From contig NZ_LMER01000014.1 in the NCBI RefSeq assembly GCF_001426435.1, forward strand, positions 287,257-351,256: DNA of 64,000 bases, read 5' to 3'. Below the pieces are notes generated by a model. That model saw nothing but the letters and a program-made list of their open reading frames with translations. It was not told where the DNA came from and did not search any database. This stretch comes from Angustibacter sp. Root456 (GTDB taxonomy: Bacteria; Actinomycetota; Actinomycetes; Actinomycetales; Angustibacteraceae). Of the stretch, positions 1 through 8,520 are shown one piece after another; position 1 is the first letter of the stretch; every line of letters starts with the position of its first letter. Both the position numbers and the translations under genes were made by a program.

Positions 1-12
1 GCGAGGGAGGGG

Positions 13-1152
13 TCAGGGGGTGGGCGGGCGGTAGCCGGTGGGCTCGGCGCCGAGGTCGACGATCGCCGCCACGGGCCCCCCGCCGTCCGGGCCCTGGTGA
101 GCCGCCGACACCGACACGAACACCGCCGGGTCGCCGGTGACCGCCGCCGTCACGCCGCCCACCGCCGACTTGATCTGCCGGTGCCAGTGCACGTCGGAGT
201 CGTCGAGCATGGCGTTGCGACGACCCCGCACGACGCCGTCCTGCGACGCCTCGCACTTGAGGAACACGTTGACGAGCCGGCCGTCGAGGTCGGACGGGTG
301 CGGCCGCTCGGGCAGGTCGAGGCCGGCGTCCTTGATGGCCGCCCAGATGCCGTCGGCGTCCAGGGCGTCGCGCATCACCGAGTGGCCGATCCGGTACCGG
401 CCACCGACGCCGCGGGCGTTGCCGACCACCACGACCTGCGCCTGGTCGAGCTCGACGCCGGACGAGCACGACGCCACGGACGAGTAGAGCGAGCGGTCGT
501 GCATGACGTCCTCGTCGCGCGGCATCTCGATCTCGCCGAGCGCCACGGCGATGCCCAGGGCGGTGCAGCCGTTCGACAGGTCCATGGACTCGTGGGTGTG
601 TTCCGTCCACACCGTCTTGCCGCGGCTCTTGGCGTCCCGGATCGTGTGGATCGTCAGCAGCGGCGTCTTGGTCTGCACGTAGTGCACGTCGGCGGGGTCG
701 GTGATGCCGGCTCGCTCCATCGCGACCGTCACGGCATCGGCGACCTTGGTGATCATGGCGGTGCGGCCGATGTCCTCGGGCGCCAGCACCTCGCTCATGG
801 CGAAACCCACCGTGAGCCGAGGCTCGTCGGTGCCCTCGACCTGGTCGTCGGGCACGGTCGCGAAGACCGTGGCGTGCGGGCTGATGATCCCGTCGGTGCC
901 GCCCGACCACACGATCGGCACCTGCTTGACCTCCTCGGCCGACCGTGAGCCCTTGGCCACCAGCACCTCGCGGAACGCGCGGTCGGCGATGATGCGGGTG
1001 TAGTCGTTCACTCCGCCGTTGCCCTCGGTCTTGCCGATCACGGCGATGACGCGGTCGGCCTCGAGCACGCCGTCGTCGATGAGCTGGGCGAGGCCGCTGG
1101 CGTCGCTGACGTTGAGGATGGGCACCTTGCGGACCTCGATGGCCTGCGGCAT
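13..1152 (-). CDS. Ring-opening amidohydrolase, barbiturase / cyanuric acid hydrolase family
   Basis: 379 aa, the usual length for this family, which opens barbiturate (to ureidomalonate) or cyanuric acid (to carboxybiuret). The fold has three repeated domains, each giving a Lys and a Ser to the active site. All three pairs are visible: Lys41 ([15 protein letters not shown]) with Ser83 (WSGGTDG), Lys162 (VQTKTPLLT) with a Ser near 230 (ASCSSGVEL), and Lys299 (FLKCEAS) with a Ser near 347-349 ([14 protein letters not shown]). The ATG at 1152 is preceded by GAAGGAG at good spacing; longer readings upstream are arginine-rich junk inside the carbamate kinase gene. It lies 38 bases behind carbamate kinase, probably in the same transcript. 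Family is certain; substrate is not. Barbiturate is favoured because the locus has a uracil-type permease and a molybdenum hydroxylase. Cyanuric acid is the main alternative. Confidence 0.93.
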   Translation of the reverse strand: MPQAIEVRKVPILNVSDASGLAQLIDDGVLEADRVIAVIGKTEGNGGVNDYTRIIADRAFREVLVAKGSRSAEEVKQVPIVWSGGTDGIISPHATVFATVPDDQVEGTDEPRLTVGFAMSEVLAPEDIGRTAMITKVADAVTVAMERAGITDPADVHYVQTKTPLLTIHTIRDAKSRGKTVWTEHTHESMDLSNGCTALGIAVALGEIEMPRDEDVMHDRSLYSSVASCSSGVELDQAQVVVVGNARGVGGRYRIGHSVMRDALDADGIWAAIKDAGLDLPERPHPSDLDGRLVNVFLKCEASQDGVVRGRRNAMLDDSDVHWHRQIKSAVGGVTAAVTGDPAVFVSVSAAHQGPDGGGPVAAIVDLGAEPTGYRPPTP

Positions 1153-1190
1153 GGGAGCTCCTTCGCGATGGGTCGGATGGATCGAGCGGT

Positions 1191-2123
1191 TCAGCGGCCG
1201 ACGACGGTGCCGGCGTCCCCGGCCACCGCGGCGGCGATGTCGTCGAGCGAGCAGATGGCGGCCCGACGTCCCCCGGCCTCGACGAACCGGCAGACGGCCT
1301 CGACCTTGGGGCCCATCGAGCCGCTCGCGAACTCGCCGGCGGCGGCCAGCCCGCGCAGCTCGCCCACGCACACGGCGCCCAGCTCGCGCTGGTCGTCGGT
1401 GCCCCACGCCGTGGCGACGTGGGCGACGTCGGTGGCGATGACGAGCACGTCGGCGTCGAGCGAGCGGGCGAACAGCGCGGCCGTGAGGTCCTTGTCGATG
1501 ACCGCCTCGACACCGCGCACGGAGCCGTCGTCGTCGCGCACGCACGGGATGCCACCACCTCCGGCCGCCACGACGACGTAGCCGGCGTCGACCAGCGCAC
1601 GGGCGGCTGCGGCGTCCAGCACCTCGAGCGGCTCGGGTGACGCGACGACGCGGCGCCAGCCGCGCTCACCGCGGTCCTGCCACACCTCACCGTGGTCGAC
1701 GAGCACCTGGGCCTCCTCGCGCGACAGGTACCGGCCCACCGGCTTGGTGGGTGAGGTGAAGCCGGGATCGTCGCCGTCGACGAGCGTGCGGGTGACAATC
1801 GCGGCAGCCGGACGGCGAACGCCGCGCTGGGTGAGCGCGCGCTCGAGCGCGTTCACCACGATGAACCCGATGGTCGCCTGCGTCTGCGCGCCGCACCAGT
1901 CGAGCGGAACGGGCGGCACGACGGCGGCCGCGAGCTCGTTCTTCACCAGCAGGTTGCCGACCTGGGGTCCGTTGCCGTGCGTCAGCACGACCTCGTGGCC
2001 CGCGGCGATGAGGTCGGCGACCTTCTGCATCGCCACCGTGACCGCCGCGATCTGGTCACCCGGCCGGGCAGCGCCGTCCGGTGACGTCATGGCGTTGCCG
2101 CCGAGGGCTACGAGGACTCGCAC
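1191..2123 (-). CDS. arcC: Carbamate kinase
   Basis: 310 aa from the GTG at 2123. In catabolic loci this enzyme converts carbamoyl phosphate plus ADP to ATP and carbamate, which decays to ammonia and CO2. Family motifs are present in order: LVALGGNAM at the N-terminus, [11 protein letters not shown] near residue 45, AAGGGGIP in the middle, [10 protein letters not shown], and GSMGPKVEA near the C-terminus. No arginine deiminase genes are nearby. Carbamoyl phosphate is more likely to come from the AllFGH-type transcarbamylase encoded about 20 kb away at 20.4-24.1 kb. The start codon has no Shine-Dalgarno sequence but has TAGGTT seven bases upstream. Kinase identity is strong; the pathway assignment is inferred. 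Confidence 0.95.
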   Translation of the reverse strand: MRVLVALGGNAMTSPDGAARPGDQIAAVTVAMQKVADLIAAGHEVVLTHGNGPQVGNLLVKNELAAAVVPPVPLDWCGAQTQATIGFIVVNALERALTQRGVRRPAAAIVTRTLVDGDDPGFTSPTKPVGRYLSREEAQVLVDHGEVWQDRGERGWRRVVASPEPLEVLDAAAARALVDAGYVVVAAGGGGIPCVRDDDGSVRGVEAVIDKDLTAALFARSLDADVLVIATDVAHVATAWGTDDQRELGAVCVGELRGLAAAGEFASGSMGPKVEAVCRFVEAGGRRAAICSLDDIAAAVAGDAGTVVGR

Positions 2124-2130
2124 GAGGTGA

Positions 2131-2136
2131 AACCTA
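2131..2136 (-). promoter_or_regulatory. Putative -10 element for leaderless carbamate kinase mRNA
   Basis: TAGGTT on the minus strand ends 7 bases before the GTG start of the carbamate kinase gene, and no ribosome-binding site is visible. This matches the TANNNT-N6/7-start pattern seen at several other genes here. No convincing -35 was found. Confidence 0.45.
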
Positions 2137-2230
2137 GGCGAGGCGGGTGCGGCCGCGTCATGGAGACCTGTACCCACACCCGGCGTCACGATTGGTCAGG
2201 ATTCGCCGCACGTCGCGACCCGGCACCGGC

Positions 2231-3724
2231 TCACAGACCGAGCCGGCGGTAGCGGGCCAGCCGGTCGGCCAGCCGCTGCTCGGGCGCTGCCCGCAACAGA
2301 CCCACGAGCTCCTGCTGCAGCACCTCACCGAGCCGGACGCAGAAGGCCTCCGGCTCGTCGGCGGCGTCGGGAAGCTCGAGCACGACGCGGTCGACGATGC
2401 CGTGCGCCAGCAGGTCGGACGACCTGACGCCCTGCTCGTCGGCCATCTGCGGCGCGTGCTCGACGTCGCGGTGGACGATCGCCGACGCCCCCTCCGGCGG
2501 CAGCGGCGACAGCCAGGCGTGCTGCGCGGCGACCACGCGGTCGGCCGGCAACAGCGCCAGCGCGCCGCCGCCGGAGCCCTGGCCCAGCAGCACCGACACC
2601 GTCGGGGCGTCGAGCACCACGAGCTCGGCCAGACAGCGCGCGATCTCGCCGGCCAGGCCACCCTCCTCCGCCGCCTTGGACAGCGCCGCTCCGGGGGTGT
2701 CGATCACCGTCACCAGCGGCAGGCGCAGCTCGCTCGCCAGCCGCATGCCCCGGCGGGCCTCGCGCAGGGCGCCTGGCCCCATCGGGGCGAGCTCGGTCTG
2801 GCCGCGGCGGTCCTGCCCGAGGAACACGCAGGGCGCGCCGCCGAAGCGTGCGATGGCGAGCAGCAGGCCGGGGTCGGCCTCACCCTCACCGGTGCCGTTG
2901 AGCGGCAGGACGTCGGACGCGGCGTACCGCAGCAAGCGCCGCACGCCGGGGCGGTCGGGACGCCGTGACCGCTCGATCGACTGCCACGCAGGCACATCGG
3001 GGACAGCGGGGTCGTCGCCGGGCTCGGTGTCCGGCAGTCCCTCGCGCGGCGCCAGCAGCACGTTGAGCGCGCGGTCGAGCACCGCGCTGACCTCCTCGGG
3101 TGGGAGCACGGCGTCGACCAGGCCCTTGTCGTAGAGGTTCTCGCTGCGCTGCACGCCCTCGGGGAACGACTGGCCGTGCAACGCCTCGTACACGCGCGGC
3201 CCGAGGAAGCCCACCAGGGCGCCGGGCTCGGCCACGGTGACGTGCCCCAGGGAACCCCAGGACGCGAGGACCCCGCCGGTGGTGGGATGGCGCAGGTACA
3301 CCAGGTACGGCAGGCCGGCGGCCTTGTGCGCGGCGATCGCTGCGGAGATCTTCACCATCTGCAAGAAGGCGACGGTGCCCTCCTGCATCCGCGTGCCGCC
3401 CGACACCGGAGCCGCCAGCAGCGGAAGGCCCTCTCTCGTCGCGCGCTCGATGGCGAGCACCAGCCGCTCGGCCGCCGCGACGCCGATGCTGCCGGCGAGG
3501 AAGGCGAACTCGCACGCGACGAAGGCGACGCGTCGGCCGCGCAGCCGCGCCTCACCCGTGACGACGGCCTCGTCGAGCCCGCTGCGCTCGCGCGCCCCGG
3601 CGAGCTCACGTGCGTAGTCCTCGGAGGTCTCGACCGGCACGGGTGGCGCGTCCCACGAGGCGAGCGAGCCGTCGTCCATCACGAGCTGCAACAGCTCGAG
3701 CGCGCTGGGCCGCCTGGCGCTCAT
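2231..3724 (-). CDS. Fused acyl-CoA carboxyltransferase (AccD-like plus AccA-like halves)
   Basis: 497 aa. The N-terminal half resembles the beta carboxyltransferase (AFLAGSIGVAAAERL, SGGTRMQEG, TTGGVLASWG) and the C-terminal half the alpha subunit (VIDTPGAALS, LGQGSGGGALALLPAD). The crotonase-fold carboxyltransferase moves a carboxyl group between biotin and acetyl- or propionyl-CoA. The related MdcD/MdcE pair instead decarboxylates a malonyl thioester. The N-terminal four-Cys zinc ribbon of classical AccD is missing, and no biotin carboxylase or biotin carrier gene is nearby. Its start overlaps the CoA-transferase stop by 4 bases (ATGA), so the two are translationally coupled. That pairing, together with the barbiturase, suggests the pair might turn malonate into malonyl-CoA and then acetyl-CoA. 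Ordinary acetyl-CoA carboxylation with partners encoded elsewhere remains possible. Confidence 0.8.
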   Translation of the reverse strand: MSARRPSALELLQLVMDDGSLASWDAPPVPVETSEDYARELAGARERSGLDEAVVTGEARLRGRRVAFVACEFAFLAGSIGVAAAERLVLAIERATREGLPLLAAPVSGGTRMQEGTVAFLQMVKISAAIAAHKAAGLPYLVYLRHPTTGGVLASWGSLGHVTVAEPGALVGFLGPRVYEALHGQSFPEGVQRSENLYDKGLVDAVLPPEEVSAVLDRALNVLLAPREGLPDTEPGDDPAVPDVPAWQSIERSRRPDRPGVRRLLRYAASDVLPLNGTGEGEADPGLLLAIARFGGAPCVFLGQDRRGQTELAPMGPGALREARRGMRLASELRLPLVTVIDTPGAALSKAAEEGGLAGEIARCLAELVVLDAPTVSVLLGQGSGGGALALLPADRVVAAQHAWLSPLPPEGASAIVHRDVEHAPQMADEQGVRSSDLLAHGIVDRVVLELPDAADEPEAFCVRLGEVLQQELVGLLRAAPEQRLADRLARYRRLGL

Positions 3725-4938
3725 GGCTTCTCGGCCTGCAGCGGCTGCTCGCCGTCGTCGTCCAGCCAGGCCAGCACTCGCGCGTGGTCGGCGTCCAGCA
3801 GCGGCGGCGCGGCGTGGTCGCGCTTGGTGGTCTCGTCGCCGTCGGCGGCGAAGAACCGCAACGGCGGCCCCGGCAGTGTGATCGGGCCGAGCGTGGGGTG
3901 CTCGACGTCGACCAGCAGTCCCTGGCTGCGGGTCTGCTCCCACTCGTAGACCTCGTCCAGGGTGCGCACTCGACCGGCCGGGATCCCCGCTGTCGCAAGG
4001 CGTTCGAGCAGCGTGGCGCTGTCGTGGTCGGCGAAGGCGCGTTCGATGACGGCGATGACGTCGTCTCGGTGCGCGACGCGCTCGGCGTTGGTGCGCATCC
4101 CGTCGGTGTCAGGGTCGATGTCGAACTCCGCGCACAACCGGCGCCACAGGCCCTCGCTGCCCACCGACAGCTGCACGGCACCGTCGCGGCAGTGGAACAG
4201 ACCGTACGGCGCGATGGACGGGTGGTGGTTGCCCGCCGCGCGCCCCACCTCCCCGGCGACGGTGTAGCGCGTTCCCTGGAAGGCGTGGACGCCCACGATG
4301 CCCGCGAGCAGCGACGTGCGCACCACCTGGCCGCGCCCGGTGCGCTCGCGCTCGAGCAGGGCGGCCAGCACGCCGTACGCACCCCACATGCCGCCCAGCA
4401 GGTCGCCGATGGGCACACCGACCCGCTGCGGGTCGTCCGGGCCCGAGCCCGTGAGCGACATCAGCCCGGCCTCGCCCTGGGCGATCTGGTCGTAGCCGGC
4501 GCGTCCGCCCTCCGGCCCATCGTGGCCGAAGCCGCTGATTGACAGCACGACCAGACGCGGGTTGAGTGCGAGGAGCCGCTCGGCCGAGAAGCCCAGCCGG
4601 TCGAGGACGCCGGTGCGGAAGTTCTCGAGCAGCACGTCCGCGCGGCGCACCAGCGACTCGAGGGTGCGGCGTCCGTCGTCGGACTTCAGGTCGAGCGCCA
4701 CCGACTCCTTGTTCCGGTTGCACGACAGGAAGTACGTCGACACGGGGTGGTCGGGGTCGGTGTCGGGTGTGATGAACGGCGGCCCCCATCCACGCGTGTC
4801 GTCCCCGGCCGTCGGGCTCTCGATCTTGATGACGCGGGCCCCGAGGTCGCCGAGCATCATGGCGGCGTGGGGCCCGGCGAGCGCGCGGGTGAGGTCGACG
4901 ACGACGAGGCCGGCGAGCGGGCCGGCGTGAGGTGCCAT
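3721..4938 (-). CDS. CaiB/BaiF (class III) CoA-transferase
   Basis: 405 aa, the family's normal size. These enzymes move CoA between acyl-CoAs and free carboxylic acids through an aspartyl-anhydride intermediate. The N-terminal motif VVVDLTRALAGPHAAMMLGD, the ENFRTGVLDRLGF segment, the GYDQIAQGEAGLMSLTG block and the catalytic Asp near residue 179 (VGVPIGDLLGG) are all present. It is the first gene of a two-gene unit with the carboxyltransferase downstream. The ATG at 4938 has no Shine-Dalgarno sequence but TAGGCT lies 7 bases upstream. The family cannot be resolved to a substrate by eye; malonate is a context-based guess. Confidence 0.9.
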   Translation of the reverse strand: MAPHAGPLAGLVVVDLTRALAGPHAAMMLGDLGARVIKIESPTAGDDTRGWGPPFITPDTDPDHPVSTYFLSCNRNKESVALDLKSDDGRRTLESLVRRADVLLENFRTGVLDRLGFSAERLLALNPRLVVLSISGFGHDGPEGGRAGYDQIAQGEAGLMSLTGSGPDDPQRVGVPIGDLLGGMWGAYGVLAALLERERTGRGQVVRTSLLAGIVGVHAFQGTRYTVAGEVGRAAGNHHPSIAPYGLFHCRDGAVQLSVGSEGLWRRLCAEFDIDPDTDGMRTNAERVAHRDDVIAVIERAFADHDSATLLERLATAGIPAGRVRTLDEVYEWEQTRSQGLLVDVEHPTLGPITLPGPPLRFFAADGDETTKRDHAAPPLLDADHARVLAWLDDDGEQPLQAEKP

Positions 4939-4945
4939 GCCGCTG

Positions 4946-4951
4946 AGCCTA
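4946..4951 (-). promoter_or_regulatory. Putative -10 element for leaderless CoA-transferase mRNA
   Basis: TAGGCT on the minus strand, separated by 7 bases from the CoA-transferase ATG, with no ribosome-binding site. The same hexamer precedes rpe (33984) and the MFS gene (25230). Confidence 0.45.
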
Positions 4952-5019
4952 GGCAACGCCCGCCGCTGCCGGACCGGCGAATGTCGCCAGCGCCCGGGCT
5001 GGAGCCTGTCCACTGGTGC

Positions 5020-5043
5020 GTGCACCTCGGATCCGACGTGCAC
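5020..5043. repeat. 24-bp near-perfect palindrome, copy 1
   Basis: Left arm GTGCACCTCGGA, right arm TCCGACGTGCAC: one mismatch from a perfect inverted repeat, centred on GGATCC. It sits 82 bp upstream of the CoA-transferase start and 77 bp upstream of the divergent kinase-like gene. A perfect version lies at 18711-18734. It could be an operator shared by the two catabolic transcripts or a member of a dispersed repeat family. Confidence 0.7.
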
Positions 5044-5120
5044 CGCAGTAGGAGTCGGGAGGTCGGTCGGGTGGTCGGTCGGTGGTCGATCGGGGGTGGC
5101 CGGCGTGGGAGGCTGGTGGC

Positions 5121-5672
5121 GTGCCCGAGCTCGACCCTGTGCAGCAGGTCGTCGTCCTGTTGCGGGAGCGGGAGCCGGTCGCCGGCAGCACGCACCTGAT
5201 CGCCGTCGACGGGCCGAGCGGCGCCGGCAAGACGACGTTCGCCGCCCGCCTCAGCGACGCCCTCGACGGCGCGCCTGTGGTGCACATGGACGACCTCTAC
5301 CCCGGATGGGACGGCCTCGCCGACGCCGTCCCCCGCGCCGTCGAGTGGATCGTCGAACCGCTGCTGCGCGGCGCCACCGCCCGCTATCGCAGGTTCGACT
5401 GGGACCACCACGAGTACGCCGAGTGGCACGAGGTGCCGGCCGCGCGCGTCGTCGTGATCGAAGGGGTCGGCAGCGCGGCCCGCGCGATGGCTCCTGCCCT
5501 CACGGCCTCGGTGTGGGTCGACGCACCGGAGCCGGTGCGCATGGCCCGCGGCATCGCCCGGGACGGCGAGGCCTACCGGCCGCACTGGGAGCGGTGGGCC
5601 CGGCAGGAACGCGTGCACTTCGCCGTCGACGCGACGCGAGAGCGCGCCGACGTCGTGGTGCGCACGGGCTAG
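5121..5672 (+). CDS. P-loop nucleoside (uridine) kinase-like protein
   Basis: 183 aa from the GTG at 5121, which follows a GGGAGG about 10 bases upstream. A Walker A motif GPSGAGKT is at residues 31-38, and VHMDDLYPGWDGL around residue 57 matches the DDFY-type acidic segment of uridine kinase and related nucleoside/pantothenate kinases. An RFDWDHHEYAEW segment and an arginine-rich lid region follow. Actinomycete genomes often carry such short uridine-kinase-like proteins of unproven substrate. It faces away from the CoA-transferase and its stop overlaps the convergent DUF4184 gene by 4 bases. Uridine salvage would suit the pyrimidine theme but is not shown. Confidence 0.75.
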   Translation: MPELDPVQQVVVLLREREPVAGSTHLIAVDGPSGAGKTTFAARLSDALDGAPVVHMDDLYPGWDGLADAVPRAVEWIVEPLLRGATARYRRFDWDHHEYAEWHEVPAARVVVIEGVGSAARAMAPALTASVWVDAPEPVRMARGIARDGEAYRPHWERWARQERVHFAVDATRERADVVVRTG

Positions 5673-6484
5673 CCCGGCACCTGCTCGGACGTCGGCTCAC
5701 GGCGCTCCACCTCGTCGTCCGACGGGGCTTCGACGAGCCAGCGCCGCACCCAGAAGGCGGTGGTCAGCACCGCGACGGCGAGCAGGGCCCCGGCCAACGT
5801 GCCGAAGACGACCTCGCCCACTGTCAGGCTGCCACTCGCAGGGCCGGACGTCTGCGACGCCGCATGCTGCCAGCGCCAGATGCCTCCCCCGACCACGCCG
5901 AGAAGCACGACCGCCGCCGCCAGCCGGCGCGGTAGCCACGGTCGGCGCTCAGCCACCGCCGCTGTGACCGGAGTGCGCAGCCACCACTGCCGCACCCAGG
6001 CGAGCACGACGAGCAGACCGACGGCACTCGACGCCAGCTGCAGGACGAAGAAGACGCGCTCTTGCCCGGCGAAAGCCTCGAACCACGTCGTGCCCTCACC
6101 GCTGTGCGTGCACGCGTCCCACAGCAGGTGGCTCGCGGCGCCGACCACGGCGGCGGCGACCCACCACACCACTGCCGGGCGTCGCCGCGGCACCGGGTGC
6201 CAGCGCGCCGCCAAGCCCGGCAGGGTGGCGACGACGGCCGGACGGACGGCGGCGACCCACGCGCACCACACCACGGCGGTGAGAACGAGGTCGAGCACGA
6301 GCGCGAACGGGCCGGTGTGCGTCGCCGGGCGCAGGTCAGCAGCTCCGAGAACAGCCGGGAGGTCGGGCACCATCGCCCCGATGACCAGCGGTGCGGTAGG
6401 CAGTGCCTCGACGCGCGTGCGCCCAGAACGCAGTGGCACCACGGCGGCCAGGTGGCTGATGGTGAACGGCACGTCCTCCAGCAT
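5669..6484 (-). CDS. DUF4184-family membrane protein
   Basis: 271 aa with several hydrophobic segments (near residues 65-80, 110-125, 150-165, 190-205 and 235-250). The start PFTISHLAAVVPL and the motif LVIGAMVPDLP are typical of DUF4184, and HLLWDACTH in the middle gives possible metal-ligand histidines. The family has no established function. It lies 110 bases downstream of hyuB on the same strand, so it may be read from that operon. The start could be the ATG at 6484 or the GTG four codons later; there is no clear Shine-Dalgarno sequence. Confidence 0.8.
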   Translation of the reverse strand: MLEDVPFTISHLAAVVPLRSGRTRVEALPTAPLVIGAMVPDLPAVLGAADLRPATHTGPFALVLDLVLTAVVWCAWVAAVRPAVVATLPGLAARWHPVPRRRPAVVWWVAAAVVGAASHLLWDACTHSGEGTTWFEAFAGQERVFFVLQLASSAVGLLVVLAWVRQWWLRTPVTAAVAERRPWLPRRLAAAVVLLGVVGGGIWRWQHAASQTSGPASGSLTVGEVVFGTLAGALLAVAVLTTAFWVRRWLVEAPSDDEVERREPTSEQVPG

Positions 6485-6594
6485 GCCCGCTCCGGCAGCG
6501 CGCGGCAGGCAGACTGGCGCGCACTACACGGCTCCTGCACGATCCCTCCACGCGGGCGTGCCGGGCCCATGCGCGGGCGCGGTGGTCGGCCGCG

Positions 6595-8520
6595 TCAGAG
6601 ACGGTCGACCTCGGCCGACACCGCACCGCCGGACAGGCGGGCGTAGCCCGGCCCGCGGTCGAAGAAGGCCGGCTCCGGCTCGCAGTCCGCCCGACGCCGG
6701 GCCCGCAGCTCGTCCGACGCGGCCACGTCCACCGCGGCCCGCTCGGCCGGGCCGGTGACGACGACGCCGTAGTCCCGGGCAGCCCCCTCCACCGACACCT
6801 TGCCCCAGCGGACGTCGCGGACCACCGCGTCGTACGGGCGCAGCAGCGGATCGCCCCACCCGCCCCCGCCGGTGGTGCGGATCCGGATCAGCTCACCGGC
6901 ACGCACCGGCTCTGAATCGGCCAGCGCGTCCACCTCGCGCTCGGTCGGCCCGCCCGGGTCGATGGTGACCGAGAACGGCTGACCGGCCTTGCCCCCCTTG
7001 ACGCCCCAGCAGGCCAGGATCGAGCGGTCGGCGATCGACATGAAGTGCCCGTCGCGCAGCATGCGGATCTGCTTGTCGTAGCCCAGGCCACCGCGGTGCA
7101 GGCCTGGGCCACCGGAGTCGACGGCGAGCCCGAGCGACTCGACGCGGAACGGGAACCGGCTCTCGGTGAACTCCGTCGGCAGGTTCCGGCTGTCAGGCAC
7201 CACGTGGATGGTGTCCTCACCGTCGCCGTGCGGCCGGCCGCCCGATCCGCCGCCGAGCACCTCCCGCATGAGGTACGCGTTGCCCTCGAGGTCCTGGCCG
7301 TACACGCCGGTGTAGCGGATGGTCTCCTGGTCGGCCGGCATGGCCCCGTCCACGGCCTTGGCGACCACACCGGCGAGCACGCCCAGCAGTCGCAAGATGA
7401 CGAACGTGCGGGCATTGGTCGGGGCCGGGAACACCGGTGTCAGAAGGGTTCCGGGCTCTGGGAAGTGCATCTCGATTAGCGGCACCACGCCCTCGTTGAC
7501 ATCGAGCTCGGCCATCCGCTCGGGGGTCTCGGCGAGGTTGCGCAGGATCGGCGCCAGCCACTTCTTGAGGAACGTTCCCTCAGCGTAGTCGCCGCAGTGG
7601 TTGATCGGGCCGCGCGCTTGCGGGCCCGTCCCGGTGAAGTCGATGATTAGCCGCTCGCCGCCGAGGTCGTCGGCGGGAGTGCGCGTCAGCGTGATGCGCT
7701 GGGTGTGCAGCCGGGGCTCGTCGACGCCGTCGTGCTCGGCGTAGTCCTCCCAGACGTACGAGCCGACTGGGATCTTCGACAGGATCTCCCGGCGGTACGT
7801 GGCGGTCGTGTGGTCGAGGATGGCGTCGAAGGCCGCCTCGACCGTCGGCACGCCGTACCGGTCGAACAGCTCCCCGAGGCGGCGCGCGCCCATGAGGCAG
7901 GCGCTGCACTCGGCGTCCAGGTCGGCCGCCAGCGACTCGGGCATGCGCGAGTTGCGCGTCATGATGCGCAGCGCCGCCTCGTTGGGGGCGCCGGCGTCCC
8001 ACAACCGGATCGGCGGCACCATCAAGCCCTCTTCGAACACGCTCGTGGCGTGCGAGGGCATCGACCCCGGCACCGCTCCCCCGATGTCGTCGTGGTGGCC
8101 GAAGGCCTGCACGAACGCCACGACGTACGGCTCGTCGTCGTCGCTGGTGGCGAAGACGGGCACGGTGACGCACAGGTCGGGCAGGTGACCGATCCCGCCC
8201 TCGGACTCGTAGACGTCGTTGTGGAAGAACACGTCGCCGGGCCGCATCGTCTCGGGCGGGAAGTCGCGCGCCACCGGGTGCACGAGCGCGGAGTACGAGC
8301 GGCCGGTGAGCTTGCGCAGGTGCCGGTCGTGGATGCCGGCGCGGAAGTCGTGGGCATCGCGGATCATCGGCGATCGTGACGTCCGCGCGATGGCTGTCTC
8401 GACCTCCATCTCGACGCTCGCGAGGTAACCCTCGACGATCTCGACGAGCACCGGGTCCACGTCGGACGCCGGCACGTCGGTGAGCCGGTAGCCGTAGGGG
8501 TGCTGGGGCATGCCTCTCAC
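6595..8520 (-). CDS. hyuB: Hydantoinase B / oxoprolinase family subunit
   Basis: 641 aa. HyuB works with HyuA in ATP-dependent opening of cyclic amides such as N-methylhydantoin or 5-oxoproline; relatives include acetophenone carboxylase and caprolactamase subunits. Family segments include PGDVFFHNDVYESEGGIGHL, IDFTGTGPQARGPINH, GGGSGGRPHGDG and the C-terminal RTTGGGGWGDPLLR. GTG at 8520 is preferred over ATG at 8511, because GGGAGGTGA sits at ideal distance before the GTG and the GTG overlaps the hyuA stop by 4 bases. It is the last gene of the seven-gene overlapping operon starting at 15984. Substrate is unknown: a pyrimidine-derived ring or hydantoin is plausible from context. Confidence 0.92.
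   Translation of the reverse strand: MRGMPQHPYGYRLTDVPASDVDPVLVEIVEGYLASVEMEVETAIARTSRSPMIRDAHDFRAGIHDRHLRKLTGRSYSALVHPVARDFPPETMRPGDVFFHNDVYESEGGIGHLPDLCVTVPVFATSDDDEPYVVAFVQAFGHHDDIGGAVPGSMPSHATSVFEEGLMVPPIRLWDAGAPNEAALRIMTRNSRMPESLAADLDAECSACLMGARRLGELFDRYGVPTVEAAFDAILDHTTATYRREILSKIPVGSYVWEDYAEHDGVDEPRLHTQRITLTRTPADDLGGERLIIDFTGTGPQARGPINHCGDYAEGTFLKKWLAPILRNLAETPERMAELDVNEGVVPLIEMHFPEPGTLLTPVFPAPTNARTFVILRLLGVLAGVVAKAVDGAMPADQETIRYTGVYGQDLEGNAYLMREVLGGGSGGRPHGDGEDTIHVVPDSRNLPTEFTESRFPFRVESLGLAVDSGGPGLHRGGLGYDKQIRMLRDGHFMSIADRSILACWGVKGGKAGQPFSVTIDPGGPTEREVDALADSEPVRAGELIRIRTTGGGGWGDPLLRPYDAVVRDVRWGKVSVEGAARDYGVVVTGPAERAAVDVAASDELRARRRADCEPEPAFFDRGPGYARLSGGAVSAEVDRL

Noticed and set aside
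1191-2123. Arginine deiminase pathway
   Set aside because: Carbamate kinase is present but no arginine deiminase, catabolic ornithine carbamoyltransferase or arginine/ornithine antiporter gene is nearby.
5020-5043. Attachment site of an integrated element
   Set aside because: The two palindromes flank no integrase or phage gene and are not next to a tRNA.
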